From assembly GCA_028698395.1 (NCBI GenBank), contig JAQVDG010000191.1, positions 1 through 5,142 of the forward strand: a DNA stretch of 5,142 nt. Direction: 5' to 3'. Positions 1 through 5,142 of the stretch are shown in pieces. Every line of letters starts with the position of its first letter. The stretch's first letter is position 1. Origin of the DNA: Weeksellaceae bacterium. Lineage in GTDB: Bacteria; Bacteroidota; Bacteroidia; Flavobacteriales; Weeksellaceae. Both the position numbers and the translations under genes were made by a program. The notes below the pieces were generated by a model. That model was given only the letters and a program-made list of their open reading frames with translations. It ran no database searches and had not been told where the DNA came from.

Positions 1-1
1 A

Positions 2-2083
2 TCAAAAATCAGTAATCTTTCTGATAAAGAACTGAGTGGACAAGCCAAATTGATGCTTTTTGATGCTTTCACTATGGAACCGATTGATGAAGAATTTGGG
101 AATATCAATGCTGTACAATCGATTACGGTTGCCAAAGGAAATAGTGCCAATGTTTCTTGGTCGTTGAATATTCCGAAAACGCATCAGGCAATTGTGTATC
201 GTGTAGTCGCTTCGGCAGGCGATTTTTCCGATGGTGAAGAATCCGTTTTACCGATTTTGACCAATCGAATGATGGTGACCGAAACTTTGCCGATTCACGT
301 TCGGGAAAATCAAAGCAAAACTTTCACTTTGGATAAATTGAAAAATAATAAATCAGAAAATTTAGATAATTTCAAATTGACTTTTGAAATGACTACCAAC
401 CCGATTTGGTATGCGATTTTTTCACTTCCTTATCTGCGTGAATATCCGTACGAATGTTCGGAACAAGTTTTTGCACGTTTGTACGGAAATTTGATTTCGC
501 AGCATATCATTAATTCGAATCCAAAAATAAAAGCGGTTTTTGAAGATTGGAACGCCAAAGGCGAATTGGTTTCCAAACTCGAACAAAATCAGGAATTGAA
601 ATCGCTTTTGTTGGAAGAAACGCCTTGGGTGCGCGATGCGCAAAGCGAGGAAGAACAAATGAAGCGAATTGCGGTTCTGTTTGATTTGAATAAAATGCAA
701 AATGAGCTACAAAGCACGTATCAAAAATTGAAAAATAAACAATCATCCAACGGTGGTTTTCCTTGGTTTGATGGAGGTGAAGAAAGTCGATATATCACTA
801 CGCATATTGTTTCGGGATTCGGGCATTTGAAAGCTATGGGAATTGATTCCAATGAAAAACTGAAAGTAAATACAGATGAAATAATTAAAAATGCAATTCG
901 TTTTATTGATTCGGAAATGGAAAAAGAATTCGATAAGTATTTGAAGAATAATAAATTGAAACCATCGACTTACACCGGAATTCAATACTTGTATGCCCGA
1001 AGTTATTTCTTGGAAAAATATCCGTTGAGTAAAAAAGGAAATCAAATCAAAGATTATTTTCTAAAAGAATTGAGCAAAAATGAATTCAATCAGAATTTGC
1101 AAACACAAGCGATGCTGGCATTGATTTATAATCGTTTTGGACAAAAAAATAAAGCCGAAACCTTGTTGAAATCCATAAAAGATAATTCCGTTGAAAGTGA
1201 TGAAATGGGGATGTATTGGAAATCCAACAAACCCGGTTGGTATTGGTACCAAGCACCGATTGAAACTCAAGCACTTTTAATTGAAGCTTTTGATGAAGTT
1301 TTGAATGATGTGGAAAGTGTGGAAAGCATGAAAGTTTGGTTGCTTAAAAATAGACAAACAAATCAGTGGAATTCAACAAAAGCTACGACTGAAGCGGTTT
1401 TTGCACTGATGAATACCGGGAAAGACTGGACGAACGCTGAAGAAGGAATTTTCATAAAAATCGGAGATAATAATTTGGATTTGAAAACGCTGGAAAATAC
1501 GCCACAAAGTGGAAGTGGTTATGTGAAAACAGTTTGGAATAAATCTGAAATCAAAGCTGAAATGGCAGAAGTAGAAGTTCAGAAGACATCACCGGGTGTT
1601 GCTTGGGGAGCTATGTATTGGCAATATTTTGAGGATTTGGATAAAATTACACCGGCTGAAACCGGAGTTAAATTTAAAAAAGAACTTTTCTTAAAAAAGA
1701 ATTCGGAGAAAGGACTGATTTTGACTCCGATTACCGAAAATACACCGATTCAAATTGGTGATTTGGTAACGGTTCGACTCGAAATCCAAATTGACCGCGA
1801 TATGGAATTTGTTCATATTAAAGATATGAGAGCCAGCGGGTTTGAACCGATAAATGTTTTGTCGGGCTACAAATGGCAAGGTGGATTGGGTTATTATGAA
1901 AGTACTCGAGATGCCGCCACTAATTTTTTTATCGACCGTATGCCGAAAGGAATTTATGTTTTTGAATACGATTTGAGAGCCAATAATGCCGGGAATTTTT
2001 CAAATGGAATTACCAGTTTGCAAAATATGTATGCACCGGAATTGAGTGCACACAGTGAAGGAATACGAGTGGAAATTGAGTGA
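2..2083 (+). CDS. Bacterial alpha-2-macroglobulin family protein, C-terminal part (5' truncated by window edge)
   Basis: The reading frame is open from nt 2, so the TTG/ATG codons at 50-55 are internal and the true start lies upstream. About 693 residues are visible; bacterial A2Ms usually have 1500-1900, so roughly the last 40% is present. Counting the codon at nt 2 as residue 1, residues 1-125 are a beta-rich macroglobulin-type region containing DGEESVLPILTNR. A thioester motif follows, Cys152-Ser-Glu-Gln155 (nt 455-466), within YPYECSEQ. Next comes an alpha/alpha-toroid thioester domain, with NGGFPWFDGG at about 250-259 and QWNSTKATTEA at 455-465. The last ~150 residues form the C-terminal macroglobulin domain, with DRDMEFVHIKDM, FEPINVLSGYKW and a terminal HSEGIRVEIE. 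In this family the Cys-Gln thioester traps attacking proteases covalently, and the protein is usually an inner-membrane-anchored lipoprotein or exported; the signal sequence would be outside the window. The frame is intact throughout. Family assignment is very secure; the physiological target is unknown. Confidence 0.95.
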   Translation, partial: SKISNLSDKELSGQAKLMLFDAFTMEPIDEEFGNINAVQSITVAKGNSANVSWSLNIPKTHQAIVYRVVASAGDFSDGEESVLPILTNRMMVTETLPIHVRENQSKTFTLDKLKNNKSENLDNFKLTFEMTTNPIWYAIFSLPYLREYPYECSEQVFARLYGNLISQHIINSNPKIKAVFEDWNAKGELVSKLEQNQELKSLLLEETPWVRDAQSEEEQMKRIAVLFDLNKMQNELQSTYQKLKNKQSSNGGFPWFDGGEESRYITTHIVSGFGHLKAMGIDSNEKLKVNTDEIIKNAIRFIDSEMEKEFDKYLKNNKLKPSTYTGIQYLYARSYFLEKYPLSKKGNQIKDYFLKELSKNEFNQNLQTQAMLALIYNRFGQKNKAETLLKSIKDNSVESDEMGMYWKSNKPGWYWYQAPIETQALLIEAFDEVLNDVESVESMKVWLLKNRQTNQWNSTKATTEAVFALMNTGKDWTNAEEGIFIKIGDNNLDLKTLENTPQSGSGYVKTVWNKSEIKAEMAEVEVQKTSPGVAWGAMYWQYFEDLDKITPAETGVKFKKELFLKKNSEKGLILTPITENTPIQIGDLVTVRLEIQIDRDMEFVHIKDMRASGFEPINVLSGYKWQGGLGYYESTRDAATNFFIDRMPKGIYVFEYDLRANNAGNFSNGITSLQNMYAPELSAHSEGIRVEIE
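455..466 (+). other. Thioester motif (CxEQ) of the alpha-2-macroglobulin
   Basis: Codons tgt-tcg-gaa-caa encode Cys-Ser-Glu-Gln, matching the C-x-E-Q consensus in which the Cys and Gln side chains form an internal thioester. Some bacterial A2M paralogues (the YfaS type) have lost this Cys. Its presence here suggests a covalent trap rather than a thioester-less homologue. Whether the thioester forms cannot be seen from sequence. Confidence 0.85.
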
Positions 2084-2130
2084 GTTTTGGAATATGAATT
2101 TTGAAGTCTAAAATAAAATTAAAATACTGA

Positions 2131-2155
2131 ATAACAATGATTAGTATGTTGTTAT
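2131..2155. terminator. Weak AT-rich inverted repeat between convergent genes, possible terminator
   Basis: ATAACAA (2131-2137) and TTGTTAT (2149-2155) are perfect 7-bp inverted arms around an 11-nt loop. The repeat lies 48 nt after the A2M stop codon and 19 nt beyond the glycosyltransferase stop on the other strand. Read on the - strand it is followed by a T-rich run (TCAGTATTTTAATTTTATTT), so it could help end the glycosyltransferase transcript. On the + strand no U-tract follows. The stem has only one G-C pair per seven, so it would be unstable, and chance is a real alternative. Confidence 0.25.
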
Positions 2156-2174
2156 ATATAGATTCTTTAATATC

Positions 2175-3416
2175 CTAATTGTTTTTTTCCTCAACCCATA
2201 AACTCATATATTTCAAAGCATTTACGGTATTGGATTTTAGAATTTGTCCGATAAAATTTTGATTTCGATGCTGAATTAATTCAGATTGTAATTGTACGAT
2301 TGTTTGTTTAAAATTTTCTTCAAAAGAATCTTTATTAAAATTTTTTTCCAGAATTTGGAATCCGTTTTGTTGAGATTTCGCCCAGATTTCATTATTTTGA
2401 TACAATTCAATAGTTTTTTCAACAAATTTATTTTCATCATTTTCCACAATTCCGGGAAGGATTTCATCAAACATAGCTTCTGCACCAATAGAAGTTGTGG
2501 CAATCGGCGTTCCAACTTGCATAGCTTCAATAAATTTTCCTTTTTGACCTGCTCCAAAAAGAAGAGGAGCTAAAAGAATTCTTGCTTGTGAAAGCACTTC
2601 CAAAGCATCTTCAGCTTTTCCATGAACTAAAAAACCTTCTTTTTCATTGTGCAAATCCCAAACTTTTTGAGTTGGATAAGCTCCGTAAATATTCAATTTT
2701 GTAGTGGGCAGATGCTTTTTAATTTTTGGCCAACTATCTTTTTTCAAATGCAAAACCGTTTGCCAATTAGGTTCATGCAGGAAATTCCCGATAAAAACAA
2801 AATCCTTTCTTTCTTCATACGATTTCTCATATCGACTATTCCATGTTTGGTATTTATTTTCGAGAAAAGGTAAATAATGAAGTAATTTTGGTGAAATAGC
2901 AAACTCATTTTGTAGCAAGTTCATTTCAAATTTGGAAATTAATAGGCTCAAATCACAACGAAGAATTGATGCAATTTCACGCAAAGTTGTTTTATTGTAT
3001 AAATTGATTTTCTCATTCTTTTTAAAAGCAGTTTCTCTTGCTGAACGCAGAAAATGTAAATCTTCAGTATCAAGGATTTGCAGAGCACCCGGACATTCCT
3101 GAGAAACCCGCCACCCAAATTGTTCTTCGCTCACAAAACGGTCATAAACCACAATATCGGGATTCAGTTCTTTAATTAATTCGTTAAAAGAAGAATTATT
3201 TAATTCGATTGGAATTTCTTTTAAATTAGTTGTAGAATGTAATCGAAGTGAATTAAAACAAAAACTTGCATCTGATTTTGTAGCGGCTGAACAAAAAATC
3301 ACTTCACATCCGCAGTCTAAAAAAAACCTTACTAATTGTAAAATTCTTTTCCCGGCAGCAGAAGAAGTAGGTTCCGGCCAAACTAATCCAATAAATAAGA
3401 CTTTGTTTTGATTCAT
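2175..3416 (-). CDS. GT-B fold glycosyltransferase, GT4-like (glycosyl transferases group 1)
   Basis: This predicted cytoplasmic enzyme transfers a sugar from a nucleotide-activated donor to an unidentified acceptor. Numbering is from the ATG at 3414-3416 (413 aa). The N-terminal Rossmann-like half starts with KVLFIGLVWPEP and a small-residue loop SSAAG (18-22), and contains LDTEDLH (115-121). The C-terminal donor-binding half begins near 205 with FVFIGNFLHEPN (206-217). It carries the GT4-type signature GAGQKGKFIEAM (288-299, Glu297), then GTP at 302-304 and GAE at 311-313. The tail from about 380 is basic and ends in KYMSLWVEEKNN. A TTG at 3438-3440 would add eight residues, but ATG is preferred because MNQNKVLFIG places the first beta strand right at the N-terminus, as is usual. 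No signal peptide or membrane segment is seen. It stands alone, convergent with the A2M gene and divergent from miaE, with no neighbouring sugar-synthesis or polymer-export genes, so substrate and pathway cannot be inferred. A role in surface polysaccharide or glycoprotein synthesis is only a guess from the family. Confidence 0.88.
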   Translation of the reverse strand: MNQNKVLFIGLVWPEPTSSAAGKRILQLVRFFLDCGCEVIFCSAATKSDASFCFNSLRLHSTTNLKEIPIELNNSSFNELIKELNPDIVVYDRFVSEEQFGWRVSQECPGALQILDTEDLHFLRSARETAFKKNEKINLYNKTTLREIASILRCDLSLLISKFEMNLLQNEFAISPKLLHYLPFLENKYQTWNSRYEKSYEERKDFVFIGNFLHEPNWQTVLHLKKDSWPKIKKHLPTTKLNIYGAYPTQKVWDLHNEKEGFLVHGKAEDALEVLSQARILLAPLLFGAGQKGKFIEAMQVGTPIATTSIGAEAMFDEILPGIVENDENKFVEKTIELYQNNEIWAKSQQNGFQILEKNFNKDSFEENFKQTIVQLQSELIQHRNQNFIGQILKSNTVNALKYMSLWVEEKNN

Positions 3417-3447
3417 CAGCCAAATATCCGATTTTTGCAAAGAAACT

Positions 3448-3478
3448 TTGAAAACTTTACTAAAGTTGTACTTATAAT
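3448..3478 (+). promoter_or_regulatory. Candidate promoter for miaE
   Basis: TTGAAA (3448-3453) and TATAAT (3473-3478) are spaced by 19 bp, and the second box ends 39 bp before the miaE ATG. The spacing is long for a classical housekeeping promoter. Bacteroidota promoters usually have a TTTG-type -33 box and a TAnnTTTG -7 box. TTTG at 3447-3450 fits the former, but no perfect TAnnTTTG lies at the right distance; the near-matches TAAAGTTG at 3461 and 3493 are badly spaced. The exact start site is therefore uncertain. Confidence 0.3.
3453..3467. promoter_or_regulatory. Perfect 15-bp palindrome in the divergent promoter region, possible operator
   Basis: AACTTTA (3453-3459), a central C, then TAAAGTT (3461-3467) form a perfect 7+1+7 inverted repeat. 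It sits between the candidate -35 and -10 boxes of miaE, and 37 bp upstream of the glycosyltransferase ATG on the other strand. Related half-sites flank it: AAACTTTG at 3443-3450 and TAAAGTTG at 3493-3500. A dimeric repressor could bind here and affect both genes, but no regulator gene is in the window and AT-rich sequence makes chance palindromes common. Confidence 0.3.
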
Positions 3479-3517
3479 GTTTAAAATTTTGATAAAGTTG
3501 AGATTAAATAAAAAGAA

Positions 3518-4099
3518 ATGTTAGGATTAAAATTACCGACTGACCCGAGATGGGCAAATATTGCAGAACAAAATTTAGAAGAAATTCTGACCGATCATGC
3601 TTGGTGTGAACAAAAAGCAGCTTCTAATGCGATTTTTTTGATTGTTAATAATTCGGAATTGCCGGATTTGGTTGCGACAATGTCTGAAATTGCAATTGAA
3701 GAAATGCAGCATTTTCAAATGGTTCACGATATTATTAAAGAACGCGGATATACATTAGGACGGGAAAGAGCGGATGATTATGTGGGGAAATTAATGAAAT
3801 TTTGCAAAAAAGATGGAACAAGAAATTCAGCATTCATCGACCGATTATTGTTTGCAGCAATGATTGAAGCGAGAAGTTGCGAGCGTTTTAGGATTTTATC
3901 GACTAATATTAAAGATGAAAAATTAGCAAAATTTTACCATGAATTGATGGTTTCGGAAGCTAATCATTATACAGTTTTTCTGGGATTTGCCCGAAAATAT
4001 GCAACAGATGTAGATGTGGAAAAACGTTGGAAAGAATGGTTAGATTTTGAAGGAGAATTGATTCAAAGTTATGGAAATAAGGAACAAATTCACGGATGA
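3518..4099 (+). CDS. miaE: tRNA-(ms2io6A)-hydroxylase MiaE
   Basis: MiaE is a cytoplasmic, oxygen-dependent diiron monooxygenase that hydroxylates the isopentenyl group of 2-methylthio-N6-isopentenyladenosine at position 37 of tRNAs reading U-starting codons, giving ms2io6A. It acts after MiaA and MiaB. The protein is 193 aa, typical of the family, and begins MLGLKLPTDPRW. The four-helix ferritin-like core shows a complete predicted iron ligand set: Glu31 (in CEQKAA), Glu62 and His65 (EMQH), Glu117 (MIEAR), and Glu147 and His150 (EANH). Two E-x-x-H pairs plus two single Glu residues is the expected pattern. The ATG at 3518 follows an A-rich leader (aaataaaaagaa) rather than a Shine-Dalgarno site, as is usual in Bacteroidota, and no alternative upstream start is needed. 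The gene is monocistronic in this window: divergent from the glycosyltransferase and convergent with the MFS gene 30 bp downstream. Ligand assignment is by motif, not structure. Confidence 0.93.
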   Translation: MLGLKLPTDPRWANIAEQNLEEILTDHAWCEQKAASNAIFLIVNNSELPDLVATMSEIAIEEMQHFQMVHDIIKERGYTLGRERADDYVGKLMKFCKKDGTRNSAFIDRLLFAAMIEARSCERFRILSTNIKDEKLAKFYHELMVSEANHYTVFLGFARKYATDVDVEKRWKEWLDFEGELIQSYGNKEQIHG

Positions 4100-4129
4100 A
4101 ATAAAATACAACAACTAAATTTTGAAAAA

Positions 4130-5142
4130 TTAAAGCAATCGGTTTTTTTCAAAAACCAAACGGGAATTGAACCAATAAATCACAATAGAAATAGCACAAA
4201 GTCCTGCGGTAATTAAATACATATTGTTAAATCCGTAACGCCCGGCAATAACAGCACCCATCAACATACCGGTTCCGATTCCCAAATCAAAACCTGTCAA
4301 ATAAGTTGAATTTGCCGTTCCTCGTTTAGAAGCCGGAGCCATGTTGATGTAAATTGTTTGCAATGCAGGAAATAAAGTTCCATAACCGATTCCGATGATA
4401 AAAGCCGAAAAACAGAAAAAGTAAATATTATGCAATAATGAAAAGGAAATAAAACCGCAGGTAATTACCAAAAGAGCCGTAACCATGACTTTGTGCAGAT
4501 GTCCTTTGTCCACAAATTTTCCGGAAGTTACACGTGAAAGAATAATACCACCGGCAAGAAATAAAAAAAAGATTCCCGGATTGTCAATGCCGGTCTCTTT
4601 TCCGTACAAAACAGCAAATGCGACCAAAGTTCCCCAACCAAAAGATAAAAATAATTGATTGATGAGAATTGGAATTCCTTTCAGTAAAATAAAACGATCC
4701 AAAGAAGGAACCGGAATTTTGTCTAATTTTTTTCGCTTTGGAACTTTAATGAAAATCACTACAAAAATGGATAAAAACCCCATAATCAAAGCAGAAGTAA
4801 TCAGAGCATGAAAGCCATAAGCATCGTAAATATTAACTCCAATTAAGGGAGCGATTGCCATAGCAATATTAGTATTTACACCAAAAAAACCAATTCCTTC
4901 GGCTCTTCTCGCTGCTGGAATAATGTCAATTGCTACCGTATTGGCAGAAACTGTTGCCAAACCCCAAAAAAGACCGTGTATAAATCGTAAAATAATGAAA
5001 AAAAGAACGGTAATAGCAAAATAATAACCAAAAAACATGGAGATAAATAAAGTAAGTCCCAAAAGGAAAAGAGGTTTTCGTGCATAAACATCCACCCAAT
5101 AACCACAAAACGGACGAATAATCAATAAGGCAATAGCATAAG
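4130..5142 (-). CDS. MFS transporter, probable efflux type (5' truncated by window edge)
   Basis: This is an inner-membrane secondary transporter of the major facilitator superfamily, probably a proton-coupled exporter of the drug/metabolite efflux kind. The frame is open to the right edge (AIALLIIRPFCGYW precedes motif A), so the TTG at 5123-5125 is internal. TM1 and the start of TM2, perhaps 45-55 residues, are missing. Counting from that TTG codon, the loop 2-3 motif A appears as GYWVDVYARKP (8-18), with Ala-Arg-Lys in place of the usual Gly-Arg-Arg/Lys. TM4 carries RFIHGLFWGLATVSANT (47-63), and PAARRAEGIGFFG (70-82) leads into TM5. A basic central loop (about 128-148, VPKRKKLDK) separates the two halves. 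A second-half motif-A relic, SGKFVDKGHLHK, lies at 201-212, and TM10-TM12 follow to residue 320. Ten full membrane segments plus part of TM2 are visible, as expected for a 12-TM protein. The pattern recalls YwoG/YfcJ-like exporters; the substrate cannot be told. The stop codon TAA lies 30 bp from the convergent miaE stop. Confidence 0.9.
   Translation of the reverse strand, partial: YAIALLIIRPFCGYWVDVYARKPLFLLGLTLFISMFFGYYFAITVLFFIILRFIHGLFWGLATVSANTVAIDIIPAARRAEGIGFFGVNTNIAMAIAPLIGVNIYDAYGFHALITSALIMGFLSIFVVIFIKVPKRKKLDKIPVPSLDRFILLKGIPILINQLFLSFGWGTLVAFAVLYGKETGIDNPGIFFLFLAGGIILSRVTSGKFVDKGHLHKVMVTALLVITCGFISFSLLHNIYFFCFSAFIIGIGYGTLFPALQTIYINMAPASKRGTANSTYLTGFDLGIGTGMLMGAVIAGRYGFNNMYLITAGLCAISIVIYWFNSRLVFEKNRLL
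4141..4157 (-). terminator. Small hairpin at the 3' end of the MFS gene, possible terminator
   Basis: GGTTTTT (4141-4147) and AAAAACC (4151-4157) form a perfect 7-bp stem with a 3-nt loop. On the - strand it overlaps the last codons of the MFS gene (around FEKN) and is followed after the stop by CTTTAATTTTTC, a loosely T-rich tract. It could contribute to ending the MFS transcript, but it lies inside coding sequence, has only two G-C pairs, and the T tract is interrupted. On the + strand no T run follows. Confidence 0.25.

Noticed and set aside
50..55. TTG/ATG at 50-55 as the start of the A2M protein
   Set aside because: The frame is open and family-like back to nt 2, and a start here would lack the signal peptide and most of the macroglobulin domains.
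422..1274. Several open frames of 60-100 codons on the - strand inside the A2M gene
   Set aside because: They overlap one another and the well-supported A2M frame, are rich in Phe/Ile from antisense reading of AT-rich codons, and resemble no family I recognise.
2084..2174. Possible small gene or RNA in the A2M/glycosyltransferase gap
   Set aside because: No open frame with a plausible start and no structured element beyond the weak inverted repeat already listed.
2276..2873. Open frames of 74-93 codons in other frames within the glycosyltransferase gene, on both strands
   Set aside because: Low-complexity Lys/Leu/Ile- or Phe/Ser-rich translations with no start context or motif; they are shadows of the glycosyltransferase frame.
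3417..3440. TTG start at 3438-3440 for the glycosyltransferase, adding eight residues
   Set aside because: The ATG at 3414-3416 puts the first Rossmann strand at the usual distance from the N-terminus, and the extra residues show no family-like sequence.
4118..4131. AATTTT-GA-AAAATT inverted repeat in the miaE/MFS gap
   Set aside because: All A-T pairs with a 2-nt loop; too unstable to be a terminator and expected by chance in AT-rich DNA.

Overview
The window looks like an ordinary stretch of chromosome from a member of the Bacteroidota, most likely class Flavobacteriia. This rests on the low GC content, the A-rich leader in place of a Shine-Dalgarno site before the one native start that is clear (miaE), and protein sequences that resemble flavobacterial members of their families. 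No mobile element, CRISPR array, rRNA or tRNA was recognised. Both end genes are cut by the window edges.

Layout from left to right: (1) the C-terminal ~693 residues of a large bacterial alpha-2-macroglobulin (A2M) on the + strand, ending at 2083, with an intact Cys-Ser-Glu-Gln thioester motif; (2) a 91-bp convergent gap with a weak AT-rich inverted repeat; (3) a GT-B fold glycosyltransferase on the - strand, 413 aa if started at the ATG at 3416; (4) a ~100-bp divergent intergenic region with a candidate promoter and several copies of an AAACTTT/AAAGTTT half-site, two of which form a perfect palindrome; (5) miaE on the + strand, a complete diiron tRNA hydroxylase of 193 aa; (6) a 30-bp convergent gap; (7) a major facilitator superfamily (MFS) transporter on the - strand whose N-terminus lies beyond the right edge.

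The four genes do not form an operon: every junction is convergent or divergent. No shared pathway is evident. The A2M is probably a periplasmic or surface protease trap, the glycosyltransferase probably acts on a surface or secreted glycan, MiaE modifies A37 of tRNAs, and the MFS protein exports an unknown small molecule. I found no convincing evidence of an undescribed system. The items most worth a second look are the repeat-rich divergent promoter region and the A2M gene with no downstream partner.
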